Positions 34,983 through 46,287 of a stretch of DNA of 64,000 bases are shown one piece after another; the stretch's first letter is position 1; every line of letters begins with the position of its first letter. The stretch lies in the NCBI RefSeq assembly GCF_000090795.2, contig NW_003546441.1, positions 66,561 to 130,560 on the forward strand, read 5' to 3'. The notes below the pieces were generated by a model. It was given only the letters and a program-made list of their open reading frames with translations. It made no database searches and was not told where the DNA came from. The translations under genes were made by a program, and so were the position numbers. Source of the stretch: Amphimedon queenslandica. Its lineage: Eukaryota > Porifera > Demospongiae > Haplosclerida > Niphatidae.

Positions 34983-37900
34983 TCAGTGGCTCTCAGCATT
35001 GTCAGTACTTCTATTGAACAACAGTTCTTCATAATCATTGTTAGCAGGAGAATACCTCTGAATTTTACAACATCGACTCCAAAAAACTTTTAAAACAGCA
35101 GCAACTAGTGGAACATATATCAGCCCCATTTGTATCCATTGCATGGTAATTGTCTCAGCTGTGTATCCATAATTTGACACAAGGTAATATATACGCATAG
35201 TGAATGCATTAATCAGTGCCATGTTAGTGAATACAAGGAGAGCACAGACATTATGACTCTTCTCCTGAAAAGGCTGAGCCATAGCTTGTATCATCATGCA
35301 AATAATGAGCACTACCTCTAGAAAAAAGTAAAACTTGTGAATACTTGAGGCTATTACAAGTAGAGCAAGTATAAGAAAACGATAGAAGAAGTAAAGACCA
35401 GCAAAGAAACGATACTGATCTTTGAAAGGTCCTTGGAATGAATCAAGAAGAGGTTTCAGCTTATAATGTATTGCAGTCCATGGCATTAACCTTCTAATGA
35501 AAGCAAAACGAATGGCCAGTTTACTCTCGACCTTTAACAATAGTCCATCAAATGTGAGTATCAGTGGAAATGGAATTACAAATAAGATCAGTGAAATGAT
35601 AGCTGGTAAAGCATATTGGAGGTGCTGAGGACTGAAATACTCCAATGATCCATTCCAGAAGACAATATTTTTATAAAATCTTCCTCCAATTCCATTTGGT
35701 GATTCCCTACTGAGCAACATAAACGATATGCGTGAGCATTGAAAGTATGATATGACTAGGAAAGCAGTGAGGCCTTGAACCATAGAGTAACTGAAAATAT
35801 TTTTGCAGCATCGTTTGCCCTTCAGTCCACATGTACAATACCTGAACATGTACACAAATCCCAAAATAAGTAAAACTGCATAAATGACAGATACATATTT
35901 CATGCTTATCATATTCAATGTGCCTGCTCCATTCCATAGACAAAATGATAGTTCATCAATATTGAAAAATTCAAGATTCAATGTGCTGTAGAGTACAGTG
36001 TAGATGCTACGTATGATTGTAGGTTTAAACTCAACTGCTCCATTGACTGATACTACCATAGTGTCTAGTAACTGTGCCATGAAGAAGAAATTATAAGCCA
36101 GTCCTGTTGTTAGGCTAATATCAAAATATACAATAATAAAGAAGAGGCCAGTTATTGGTAATATCTCACTCAGAAGATAAAAGACAAATCCAATTGAGCA
36201 ATGATGATTTTCCCCACATTTATTGGTGTTTGAATGAAAATAAACAGAATAGCCTTCTTTACATTGGCTACACATTGTCCCATGCCTATTTAATGTACAA
36301 ACAGCTTTATCCATTTCATCTCTGGAAGCAACTTTAGCTAAATTGTAATCTTGCTTGATCTTGCCATTGCCTCCTTTGATATTGGAGTAGTGACAAAAAC
36401 CAAATGGACAGCTACAAGTGTATAAGTTCATTTGATTAGGCTTTTCATTTTCATTAGATAAGATGTAGCCAACCCAATACCCACTAATAGCTACTCCTTT
36501 ATTCTCTATACAACCAACAATACCAATATATGTGAGTGACTTATTGTTTTGTGATGCTGAGCACACACAACTAGAGGAATCATCATCAATTATGTAACCA
36601 GGTGGACATGATGCTAGTTCTATACTAATACTAGCTCCAATATTTTGGAAACCAGATACAATCAATGTCAGGTTACTTCTTTCTCCTGGTTTACCAGTCA
36701 TTTGAATTTTATTGTCAGCCACAAACTCAAAACCAGGTGATACTTTGATGTTACTTCCATTTGATAAAGATGGTTGAAATATAGTTATATTTGTCACATT
36801 CTGATCCATATCATCTAACAGTGTTAATGGTAGTGAATACATTCTTCCAGGTATAATTGACACAAGTGTAGATTGATTGATGTTAAATAACGAACCCCCA
36901 GATGCAATCTCAATGGTATTATTACTATTGTCAAATTCAAATATTCCAATACAGCTCTGGTTAATAAAAAGCTCTGTTGGTTTTGGAATTTCTCCTGACT
37001 GAGTCACGCAAGAATACTGACATGATTTGATGGTATCGAGAAATATTGAATTAGCTATTCCTGTGGAAGACCAGTTATGTTCGAATAAAAATCTTGCATT
37101 AGTCTCATAATTATAAGAATATTCTTTGTCATCATCATTGTGATACTGAAGAAAGCATGAATAAGATGATAGTGAAATGTATGATTTTGTATTTGAAACT
37201 GAAATAGCTCCACCAACAAAGCTTGCTGAATTATTAGTAAATACAAACATTGTGTCATTATTATACTCAAAGTTAGAGTATCCCACTAATCTAACAGCTC
37301 CTCCAGTAGTACCTGTATTATTTTCAAACACAGTAAAAGCTCCTCTTTTAAAAAATGCAGACCCAGATACTATATACAATGCTGTGCCCTTGTTGTTAGA
37401 AAATGTATTGTTACCTTTAAAGTGAACTGTTAGTTTCGTGATAACAAAAACACCGACATCTTTTCTAAATGTGTATGAAGGCATTTCAGTTGGATAATAG
37501 TATCTCTCAATGGTATTATTAGAGAATGTACAGTGTTCAAATGTTGTTTTAGTAGTAAAGGTGTTATAGTAGTAGCTCCTATAATTCGGACGCAATTCAA
37601 CTGCTGGACTAACAGTACCAGTATTACTTTCCCAACTGCTTTTAATAAAATGAACATAATTGTAAAATTTTAGAAATTTATCATCCTCCTTTGCATTACA
37701 ATATACCAGAACTCCACTAGCATAATATCCAGTGTTGTTAACAAAACTTGTTTCATTAACAGTTACAATGTTGTTAGCTGACATGTTACCATGATATTGA
37801 GCAATCCCTGTTGACATTCCAGCTCCACCACCATCATGCATAGAAAGGTAATTGTTGGTGAATAGGCACCTATGAAGTTTCACTTTATTGTTGTAGCAGA

Positions 37901-38780
37901 ATTTTTGACAATGCCACACCATTCCTCCTCCATTAAATGCTGCGTTGTTAATAAAATTAGTCCCTTCTATATTGAAAGTGTTCCCTTGAACATTCCATAC
38001 TGAAAGAATACCAAGTCCACCACCATAACTAAACAACCAGTTTCTGCTGCTTAATTTAAAGAGGTTAACTGTGTTATTATGAAAAAGTGTGCCCAGTATA
38101 TTGTAGTTACCTGATGCTGATACATGTGAGCAGTTCTTAGCAGTGATCTCACAAGCTGATATCAGTATCACTAGACCTGCCCCTCCATGTACTGCTTTAC
38201 CATTTAAGCCATTTTGTTGCAGAGCGTAAGGTATTGAATTATTTGAAAAAACCGACTCTTCTATTGTAATATTCCCAGCTGCATTGATTAATAATAAACC
38301 AGTACCAATGTTGTTACTAATAGACACATTGCTTAATAGCATATCAGTAGTTATATTCATTATGATACCAGAACGATAACAATGCCCTGACATTTGGTGC
38401 TGCATTGAACATCCAGATACATTCAATTCTTTAAAGGTCACATCTTGACAATCCTCAATAATCAGACCACAATTGTATGAAGGACAGACACAATTAATAA
38501 CTGCTGCCTCTTCCTTTTTATTACTGCTAGCAGATGAAGAAGTGAAAGTCAAGTTATGAATTGAGTGTATTTCAATGACACAGTCCAATACAATGCTTCC
38601 CTCTATAATGACAGCTGTATCATTCTCCCATTGAGTGATATCAGAGAGAGACAAGCAGGGAGAGTGAATAGAACCACATGAAGCTACACTGGATCCATTG
38701 GATGAAATGTATATCTCATTTGAAGCAAACTCTTGAATCAGTAATAATAATAAGAACAAGAGGACTAAGACACTCTGCAT
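34983..38780 (-). CDS. Large secreted-type beta-helix / multipass membrane protein
   Basis: A single open frame of 1265 residues with no introns. It starts with a signal peptide (MQSVLVLLFLLLLLIQ). Residues about 25-620 consist of repeated N-N-(T/S) and G-G-(A/G) turns with N-T-F/F-x-N-N patterns, typical of right-handed parallel beta-helix ectodomains. A linker region and a Cys-rich block follow (CPPGYIIDDD; later GTMCSQCKEGY at about 835). From about 860 to 1225 there are 8-9 hydrophobic spans, then a short polar tail. Very many N-glycosylation sites are present. The family has no name I can give with certainty. It looks like a large cell-surface receptor or transporter-like protein, with the beta-helix as the sensing part. 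Being intronless among intron-dense neighbours suggests origin by retroposition or an intron-less lineage-specific family. Confidence 0.8.
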   Translation of the reverse strand: MQSVLVLLFLLLLLIQEFASNEIYISSNGSSVASCGSIHSPCLSLSDITQWENDTAVIIEGSIVLDCVIEIHSIHNLTFTSSSASSNKKEEAAVINCVCPSYNCGLIIEDCQDVTFKELNVSGCSMQHQMSGHCYRSGIIMNITTDMLLSNVSISNNIGTGLLLINAAGNITIEESVFSNNSIPYALQQNGLNGKAVHGGAGLVILISACEITAKNCSHVSASGNYNILGTLFHNNTVNLFKLSSRNWLFSYGGGLGILSVWNVQGNTFNIEGTNFINNAAFNGGGMVWHCQKFCYNNKVKLHRCLFTNNYLSMHDGGGAGMSTGIAQYHGNMSANNIVTVNETSFVNNTGYYASGVLVYCNAKEDDKFLKFYNYVHFIKSSWESNTGTVSPAVELRPNYRSYYYNTFTTKTTFEHCTFSNNTIERYYYPTEMPSYTFRKDVGVFVITKLTVHFKGNNTFSNNKGTALYIVSGSAFFKRGAFTVFENNTGTTGGAVRLVGYSNFEYNNDTMFVFTNNSASFVGGAISVSNTKSYISLSSYSCFLQYHNDDDKEYSYNYETNARFLFEHNWSSTGIANSIFLDTIKSCQYSCVTQSGEIPKPTELFINQSCIGIFEFDNSNNTIEIASGGSLFNINQSTLVSIIPGRMYSLPLTLLDDMDQNVTNITIFQPSLSNGSNIKVSPGFEFVADNKIQMTGKPGERSNLTLIVSGFQNIGASISIELASCPPGYIIDDDSSSCVCSASQNNKSLTYIGIVGCIENKGVAISGYWVGYILSNENEKPNQMNLYTCSCPFGFCHYSNIKGGNGKIKQDYNLAKVASRDEMDKAVCTLNRHGTMCSQCKEGYSVYFHSNTNKCGENHHCSIGFVFYLLSEILPITGLFFIIVYFDISLTTGLAYNFFFMAQLLDTMVVSVNGAVEFKPTIIRSIYTVLYSTLNLEFFNIDELSFCLWNGAGTLNMISMKYVSVIYAVLLILGFVYMFRYCTCGLKGKRCCKNIFSYSMVQGLTAFLVISYFQCSRISFMLLSRESPNGIGGRFYKNIVFWNGSLEYFSPQHLQYALPAIISLILFVIPFPLILTFDGLLLKVESKLAIRFAFIRRLMPWTAIHYKLKPLLDSFQGPFKDQYRFFAGLYFFYRFLILALLVIASSIHKFYFFLEVVLIICMMIQAMAQPFQEKSHNVCALLVFTNMALINAFTMRIYYLVSNYGYTAETITMQWIQMGLIYVPLVAAVLKVFWSRCCKIQRYSPANNDYEELLFNRSTDNAESH

Positions 38781-38929
38781 TATTCAGGGCCTCCAATTAT
38801 TTCTAAAAAATTAATACTGAAACTGAAACAATTTAAGTGCATAGCTAGTTTATCAAAGTATGAGACTCTAAAGAAAACACAGATACAGTTTGTAAGATGC
38901 ACAAGATTGTATAACAGATAGAAATTCGG

Positions 38930-39250
38930 AAAGAATTGGATTTTTTTGATTTTTAAAAGTTGCTCAAAATTGGGCTTAAGTCCCTTGTACTATTGTTGTA
39001 CACGGTCAATGGTCAAATTTCATCAAATATAAGCATGGAGAGAATTCTCTATTTTTATTTCATCTTTTGATGTGGATACATATCTTATGTCGTGTATAAA
39101 TTTTGAATGGCAGATTCTGCCAAAATTTGATTTTTTATAAATTTTTAAAAGTTGCCCGAAAATTGAGTCAAAACCCCTGTAATATAGTATACGATTATTA
39201 ATCAAATTTTATCAAAAATTACAAGGAGAGAATTAGGATTTTTGTGAATA
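38930..39250. repeat. Dispersed AT-rich repeat, two partial copies
   Basis: Two tandem partial copies of the dispersed repeat, with TTTTTAAAAGTTGC, CCCTTGTAC/CCCTGTAAT and GGAGAGAATT landmarks. They lie just upstream of the beta-helix gene start and could overlap its promoter. Confidence 0.55.
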
Positions 39251-39387
39251 TTTAAAGTTGACCATCTACATGTATGTAAGTAACCTCCACATTTTGTGTG
39301 CATGTGTGATTTAATACATTAGTATTGATGGTCAATGATGTCAAATGACTCGTATTCTGACATCATCTCATTTATTATGTAAATAAG

Positions 39388-39465
39388 GTAATGTGAAGAC
39401 ATTTGACTCTAGCCAGCTCATTCCATGTACACATGTACATAAATTAATAAGAAGGAATTATAACA
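39388..39465. repeat. Direct repeat flanking the beta-helix gene, copy 2
   Basis: Same block as 34434-34520 (TAATGTGAAGACATTTGACT, then CTAGCCAGCTCATTCCATG), with a short ACATGTACAT insertion before AATAAGAAGGAATTATAA. Confidence 0.8.
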
Positions 39466-39662
39466 TCATGCAATATGTATTCAATAATTACTGCCATTAC
39501 ATAAACAATACAGGTATAGCGTATACCTCCATTTAACAGACAGCACCTAGTGCACCAATTACATTCTTTACTGTATAAAATAGCCTCCACATAAAAGACA
39601 CCTCTGTTTATAACAGACAAACATTCTTGTCCCAAAGTGTCCAACATATAGAGGCTATACCA

Positions 39663-39893
39663 TTACCATACACTGTACATGTATTTTCTCATGTTTTTAT
39701 CAGTTCCTTTATAATTATTGTAGGCTAGTGGTTTTTGAGGGATTGGCCCTGTACTATTCACATATCCTTTGTTGATAGTTTTCACTTCAGTTTGTGGTTG
39801 TTGAAGTATCTTGTGTACAGCATGTGTGTATGTGTAAATTGATAAGAGATAGAGAAGAGGAAGAGCTATGTATACAAAGCATGTAAAGCACAC
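39663..39893 (-). other. Open frame with one membrane span, doubtful gene
   Basis: A 76-codon frame on the minus strand starts with a hydrophobic stretch (FVYIALPLLYLLSIY) followed by a polar, Lys- and Tyr-rich tail. It could be the last exon of a membrane protein, but I found no convincing upstream exons. It may be chance. Confidence 0.2.
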
Positions 39894-40455
39894 AGGAATA
39901 CATTTAGTAGTAGAATAGTAGTAGTATCACTCACTCTATGTATTCCTGTGTTTATTGAACTGTGATAGAGAAGGGAGAGATATTAAATTATTAAGGAAGG
40001 TGGGAAGAGGCTGAAGTATTCTTTTACATATTTCCAGGAACGAGCGATTACTACTAATTCATTATTATAATAACAAAGCTAATAGCTACTACACTATAGC
40101 TATGCTGTAGGAGTCGGTGCAGAACATATGCATGTATTAGAACAGGAATAGTGAATTATTTACATATAAAATTTAAAATGCATGAAATTAATTTTAGTTT
40201 ATTTGTTTACTGTTTGACACGTGACATTCATACTGTTGTCTGTATTGTCTGATTTATTTAATCTGATACATCTCATTGTTACACAGTCTGCTGTACTTGA
40301 TACTAAATGCCAATATTTTGCTGAATTCTTTTGTCAATAACAGTCTGCACTGATTCACATTTCACATTCTATTCTTAATAATTATTATTTTATTGAAAAC
40401 ATTACATCACATTAATGTATCAGTGTACAGATATATGACATTAACTTGATTACAG

Positions 40456-40760
40456 CCTCTCTCTCTCTCCCTCCCTCTCTGTCTCTCTCCCTCCCTCTCT
40501 CTCTCCCTCTCTCTCTCTCCCTCCCTCTCTCTCTTCTCCCTCCCTCACTCGGTAGGGTAGTTTGCTGCCATAAATAAGGGTATATGCGATTATGTGTGAC
40601 ATTACATCTCACTCTCCCTCACTATCCTTCACCACTCTCCCTCCCTTCCTCCCTCCCCCTCTCTCTCTCTCTTCTACTTCTCTCTATCTCTTTAAAAAGA
40701 GAGAGAGGGAAAAAGAGTATAGAAAGAGGAGATAGAGAAGTGCGAGTGTGATAGAGGCTT
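40456..40760. repeat. CT/GA-rich low-complexity tract
   Basis: Runs of CTCTCTCC and TCCCTCCC switch near 40690 to the complementary GAGAGAGG pattern, so the tract can fold on itself. Open frames in it encode only Arg/Glu repeats. Confidence 0.85.
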
Positions 40761-41399
40761 GAGAAAGAGGGGGTAGACCCAAGGAAAAGAGAGATAATTC
40801 ACTCTTTTATCTCATGAAAATGTGAATTATTTACTATGGCTTGTCGCTCCCTGGTCAGGGCATGCCTGACTGGATTGCCTCTATGTCTTTGACTGTTTCT
40901 ATTTGTTCTGGTCGATTTGGCAGCTGCTTGGTAACAGAGAGCATGTAACCAAGTTACTGATAGACTTTAAAAGGAACACGAGATGACTGAAACCTTTTAA
41001 CAGTCACACATCAATCACTCACTAATACTATGGAATAGATGTACATTATATTATGAATGCTATGTATGTACATTAACACTAATAGATATTAACAAGTATC
41101 TATACTCTTGATATTAATAATAGATAATAATAATTATGATAATAAGTTTTTAAGCTGATGACGTATAATGCTACAGCTCCACGGCCACCAAAGTGCATCA
41201 CAATAATAATAATTAGCATAAAAATAATTATATAATAATTAATAATTATTATATAAGTTTTTAAGCTGATGACGTATTTATTTTTTGATGTAAAGGTGAT
41301 AACAAAAACATGTGTAAGGTAGTTTTCATAATCATTTGGAGCGAAGGTAAACAATATTCCGTATTCTATAATGTTTATTACATAACAAATGGCGAACAC

Positions 41400-42075
41400 C
41401 TACAGTATATTAGTATATCACACAGTGACATTATGGCTGAATTAATTCATAGCGTATAGAATAGGGGGAGAGAGAATAATAATGAAGAGGGGGATAAAGG
41501 GAGGAAGAGAGGGATAATAATGTTTATTATATGGTGGATATGTACAGTATTAGTATATGTATATCACACAATGACATTATGACTGAATTAATTCATAGCG
41601 TATAGAATAGGGGGAGAGAGAATAATAATGAAGAGGGGGATAAAGGGAGGAAGAGAGGGATAATAATGTTTATTATATGGTGGATATGTACAGTATTAGT
41701 ATATGTATATCACACAATGACATTATGACTGAATTAATTCATAGCGTATGAGAGGGGGAGAGAGAATAATAATGAAGAGGGGGATAAAGGGAGGAAGAGA
41801 GGGATAATAATGTTTATTACATAACAAATGGCAAACACCTACAGTATTAGTATATCATACATTGACATTATGACTGAATTAATTCACAGCATATAGAATA
41901 GGGGAGAGCGAATAATAATGAAGAGGGGGATAAAGGGAGCTGGATGGTGGATATGTACAGTATTAGTATATCACACAGTGACATTATGGCTGAATTAATT
42001 CATAGCGTATGATAGGGGGAGAGAGAGAGAATAATGAAGAGGGGGGTAAAGGGAGGAAGAGAGGGGTAGAGTAAA
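41400..42075. repeat. Minisatellite, 146-bp unit, about 4.5 copies
   Basis: The landmark ATTAATTCAT (third and later copies slightly changed) recurs at 41441, 41587, 41733, 41878 and 41994, giving periods of 146, 146, 145 and 116. Each unit has ATAGGGGGAGAGAG, AGAGGGGGATAAAGGGAG and a TATGTACAGTATTAGTATAT block. The central copies are almost identical. Confidence 0.9.
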
Positions 42076-42992
42076 GGGGGAGAGAATGAGTGGGTAGAGG
42101 AGCCTACTCATTATCCTATTACTAATAGGTAGCTTTGCTCTCTATCATTACATCAATAATGAAGTTGATTTCATGAGCATGTATGAACACATATACCCAT
42201 TCAACCAGTAATGGCTAGTGATGTGTTGTGTCTTCTTTACCCCACACATATAAACACACTCTCTCTGCCTCTGGCTACAATTGCGTGCATGCATCTACAT
42301 ATTGTCATTAACTTTAGCTTCATATGGTACACTTCACAAGAAGTATATCAAACATTTTAATTGCCTCTACCTACATCTGTTCAAAAGCATCGTACACATG
42401 TAGAGTTGTTTATTCCGTAGAAGTTCTTCCTTCCACTTTATGTCATCTTTAATACTACGACACCATTTAGTAGAATATCCTTTGTGTATAGTTATCATTT
42501 ATCAACAGTAGTGTACACGGGCCAGTTTAAATTTGACACATCCCAGTATGAATCTTATTTAATTTTAAACACGGGCCTGAGCGCATGTGTAGTTTTCCCA
42601 CAGGAAGGTTGTGGTGTTGTTGGTGTGTGTACTACAACACTAATCTCTGTTGCACTGTTGCAGTGCTGCTCGCCAGTTTGATAAACAAATTAAGTATTCA
42701 TCAATTGCTATAAAAATTATAGCTATTTCTTGTAAAATATTTACAAAATGTACACAATAATTATATGTATAATATAGATATGTATAGTGTGACAGTGTGC
42801 ATTAAAACAAGTTTGAACAAACGAAAGTACATAATGATAAAAATTTGAGTGAATTGACAACTGCATTAAGTCATAATCCTCTGGGACATTCTTTTGATTC
42901 TGATCAGGATTCAGGTCGACCTCAGTGCTGGCTCCTATATCATTCTCCATTGATACAATATCTATCATCAATTCTCTGACAGTATTTTTTAT

Positions 42993-43667
42993 TCAGTGAT
43001 AGTGCCTGGCACCTCTGACCAATCCCAGTAGTGCAGAATCAGAAAAACACGATAGTCGATCGACTGAAGTTGCTTTAAGTTTCTTTCCCTCATCGCTGTA
43101 GAGGTCATTCTTTATAAAGTCAAGAGCAGTCGTGCTCCTTGCTTTCTTTGGTAGGGAGGATGAGCAGGTCAAATTGTTTGGGATGGATATCTTTCTGTTA
43201 TCTGCCTCAAACTCTGGATCAAACACAAATCCGGAGTCTCTCTTGAATGATTCCTCAGAGAGTGAGAGAGAGGAAGTCTCCTTAGTGCTCAGTCCAGTTT
43301 CTTGGATCACATCCATTGATCCGCGTCTGCTGTCATTGGAGCTCATAGAGTCAAGTCTTGAGCGGACCATAGTCACTCGGGCGGTGAGGCTCTCTCTCTC
43401 CAAGCTCATGGCTACAAGGTTGCCGCGGATAGCATTGATCTGTGCATCAAGCTTAGCCATGGTCTCCTCGGGGTCTTCTGGCGCTTTACTGCTGTTCCTT
43501 CTCTTCTCGAAGAAGCTCAGGAGAGAGCCGGAGAGATTCTCTTCGCTGCCTTTCAACTGAGGGTTGAGGGTGGCGTATTTCTTGACTGTCCCGGCACTCC
43601 CTGTCCTTTGGAGATTCTTGACGCTGCTGGAGCGCCTCTTGTTAATCTCTTGTATGGTTGAGAACAT
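42993..43667 (-). CDS. Ser-rich coiled-coil protein, intronless
   Basis: 224 residues. The N-terminus is basic and Ser-rich (EINKRRSSSVKNLQ; a second KRRNSS), followed by a predicted coiled coil at about 67-108 (MAKLDAQINAIRGNL then RESLTARV). A Ser/Asp-rich region with several RRxS-type sites (SRRGS, KRDSG) and a Ser/Lys-rich C-terminus follow. Codon use is clearly more GC-rich than in the neighbours. I do not recognise the family. The many basophilic kinase consensus sites suggest a phosphorylated cytoplasmic or cytoskeletal scaffold, which is inference. The stop codon overlaps an AATAAA (42993-42988 on the minus strand). Confidence 0.75.
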   Translation of the reverse strand: MFSTIQEINKRRSSSVKNLQRTGSAGTVKKYATLNPQLKGSEENLSGSLLSFFEKRRNSSKAPEDPEETMAKLDAQINAIRGNLVAMSLERESLTARVTMVRSRLDSMSSNDSRRGSMDVIQETGLSTKETSSLSLSEESFKRDSGFVFDPEFEADNRKISIPNNLTCSSSLPKKARSTTALDFIKNDLYSDEGKKLKATSVDRLSCFSDSALLGLVRGARHYH

Positions 43668-43750
43668 CTTGTAAGGTTTGCTCTTTGCTTCTGTGGTGTT
43701 GCTTTAGCTGTTCTAGTGCTTTGCTGTAGCTTTAGACCAAGACTTTCTTC

Positions 43751-43758
43751 TTTTTATA
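43751..43758 (-). promoter_or_regulatory. TATA box of the coiled-coil gene
   Basis: TATAAAAA on the minus strand, 84-91 bp upstream of the start codon. The region between is GC-richer and free of stops or ATGs that would compete, which fits a short 5' UTR. Confidence 0.6.
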
Positions 43759-43767
43759 GCATCCAAG

Positions 43768-45085
43768 AGCAAAGATGCCACACCCCTTCCTGCAATTTTG
43801 ACATCATCTTTTAAAAATTTCCATTTTCTGCATGAACAGAACCGTTGCTTGCTTTTTACTACATTTTAAAAAAGCGACTGCTGCATCGATATTAACATTC
43901 ATTTGAGCTTTAAAAATATCATAAATATTAATAATAGGTGTACATGTAACGTATGTGATATAAAGTAAAAAATAATCTAAAAAGTGCGACTGTGCTATAT
44001 CATTAATTGTAATCGTTGAGATAGCGAACTATTTCGAAATCAATACTCCTAAAAATAAATTATTTGATTAATGGCCAGCATAATATCTCTCTCTCTCTCT
44101 TTCCATACTTTGCAATAGCTGATACTTGTTCAAAAGTTAGTAGACACTAATGAGGTAAGAGAGGGAGAGGGAGAGAGAGAGAGAGAGCAAAAGGAAGAAA
44201 TACATGTACAAATGAGTCTATTCAACCCAATGTAGTCAATCATGAAATTGTGACATCATGTACAAGTAGTTCCGGTATTAAACACAACATATCTATGTAC
44301 TATTTTCAAGGATGGGGAGTATAGTCATATAAAGTACTGCTACATGTGGCTACAATAATACATTGTAACATTCCTTCAATTTCGTGACAATTCAAAAATT
44401 CGATCGCTAGCAACACTTCAACAAAATTAATTTCTTTAATCTTTACTGACAAAAATCATGTTTCAAATAGGTGACCCTTAAGCAATAGAACGCAGAAATT
44501 CTATCTTAATACTACATGTACATGTGTGTATATGTCCATACATAGAAATATCAGTAAAAGTCTTAAAATGTTATTATTTATTAAGCATGTGGGCATCAAG
44601 GAAATGATTTAAAAATTTGTTTCTTTTGATTTGAGTATGAGAATGCTATGCACATGTGCATATTTACATTCACCCCATCCCCAAATATATTTAATGATAT
44701 GTGTAATTAGACTTAAAAATAAAAAAGGAGTGTAGTACACTCACTGTGTATTTGACTGAATCAAGTGAACCAGCTCCACCAGTTCTTGACAAACACCTCT
44801 AACTGACTAATGTTTCAACCTGGAGAGAGAAAGAGGGGGGAGAGAGGGGGAGAGAGAGAAAGAGACGAGAGAAAGAGGGAGAGAGAGAGGGCGGGGTGAG
44901 AGGGGGGGGGAGAGAGAGAGAGAAAGAGACAGTAAATTCTAAAATACAAAGTATATGTACATGTACATGTATTATGATGATGATGTACATGTACACTACA
45001 CGCTCATTATAGTCCTTCCTCTCTCCTCCTCACAAAACATGTGTAGGAACCTGTTAAAAAAACAAAGTACAACTACAACCACTTG
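43768..45085. other. Intergenic, no gene seen
   Basis: AT-rich DNA with short CT/GA tracts (44088-44105, 44158-44190, 44820-44935) and ACATGTACATGT runs. No open frame has coding character. A stretch near 44750-44820 (complement reads like an exon with CAGTTAGAGGTG) has stops in all frames. Confidence 0.5.
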
Positions 45086-45290
45086 TCTCCCCACCACCTC
45101 CTCTCACCACTGGAGGCTACAAATATCAAGAAACCACTGAACCTAAAATGCTACAAGTAAAATCTGCATAACAATTAAACTGACAGGTACAACACAGTTT
45201 AGTAAAGTGATATATGAGGAGTGTTAGGTGTGAAAGGAATAGGTCAAACTGCTACAAATGAGTCCCTTCCTTTATCAAGAAGAGATGAAT
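45086..45290. repeat. Non-coding duplicated block, copy 1
   Basis: About 200 bp beginning CCTCCTCTCACCACTGGAGG and including ACCACTGAACCTAAAATGCT and AGGTCAAACTGCTACAAA. It recurs at about 46288-46482 in the same orientation, with roughly 85 percent identity by eye. Confidence 0.8.
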
Positions 45291-45829
45291 TGTGACAAAG
45301 CGAAAACAATAATTGGATTACGTACTATGACAAATATTTCAATTAGAGTAACAAGTAACAGGTGATGTACTACTACATTGTACTACAGTACATTGTCCTT
45401 GTACATGTGGAGGGTTAAAATTTGGCAATTTGACCATGTAAGAGCTACTGACACACAGTGAGAAGTACACAAAGTTACCAAAATGGCATTCATGACTTCG
45501 CATTTTTTAAATCACTAAATATTTAGAAGTCTTTGTATTCCAAAACAGGCTCAGAAAGTACACACTCAACATACCATTTTGATAAAATAGATAATTCCTG
45601 TTTAGGAACCCATTCCTATCTTTTGAAACAAAATCTTCATCCAAATAGATACCCAGGGAATACAATAATGTTTTATTATTAAGTTTTATTATGTGTTTAT
45701 ATCCACTGATAAAAGTTTGTCACTGATAGCAGACAACTAGTTACCTTTTCTTAAATGTACATACACCATGTACATACAAGTAGGGTTTCCGAGTTAAACA
45801 GCATGAGCTTCATGAGCTGAGAAGCACTG

Positions 45830-46240
45830 CAGTACTGGTGCATGGCAATTGGGGCAACTTTAAAAATTCATAAAAAATCCAAATTTGATCGGAATCAGCT
45901 CAAAATTGATACACTGCATAAGGACATGTATATGTATCAGAAAAAATTATAAAAATAAAGAATTCTCTCCTAGTCATTTTTGACAAAATTTGGCCCACAA
46001 CCAAAGGCTATAGCCTTTGGTCATTGGCCTCATTTTTTAGCAACTTCAAAAAATCATAAAAAATCCAAATTTGATCGGAATCAGCTCAAAATTGAAAGAC
46101 AGCATAAGAACATGTAAATGCATCAGAAAAAATTATAAAAATGGAGAATTCTCCCTTTGTAATTTCTGTCAAAATACCCTGTACACACAGTCTCACAGGT
46201 ACAGGGTTATATGCCCAATTTTTGAGCAACTTGACATTAA
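45830..46240. repeat. Dispersed AT-rich repeat, two tandem copies
   Basis: Two successive copies of the GAGCAACTT / TCCAAATTTGATCGGAATC repeat, each followed by GAGAATTCTC-type motifs. They lie between the two duplicated blocks at 45.1 and 46.3 kb. Confidence 0.65.
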
Positions 46241-46287
46241 TCCATTGACAAGAAGCCGTGTGATTACTCAACCCTCATACCTCCCCC

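Larger units (their letters stand above)
39894..42987. other. Intergenic, repeat-rich
   Basis: No gene seen apart from doubtful short frames. It holds long CT-rich and GA-rich tracts (40456-40760), an AT-rich stretch with duplicated GTTTTTAAGCTGATGACGTAT at about 41145 and 41250, the 146-bp minisatellite (41400-42075), and AT-rich DNA up to the next gene. The frame at 42741-42968 could be 3' UTR of the following gene. Confidence 0.5.

Noticed and set aside
40412-40612. Open frame with Arg-Glu repeats
   Set aside because: It comes from a CT/GA simple repeat with no other coding features.
42741-42968. Possible second exon of the coiled-coil gene
   Set aside because: The only donor near the end of the first frame (AGAG|GTGCC) gives a phase that runs into a stop at once after the acceptor at 42975. 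The stop codon followed by AATAAA makes a single-exon gene more likely.
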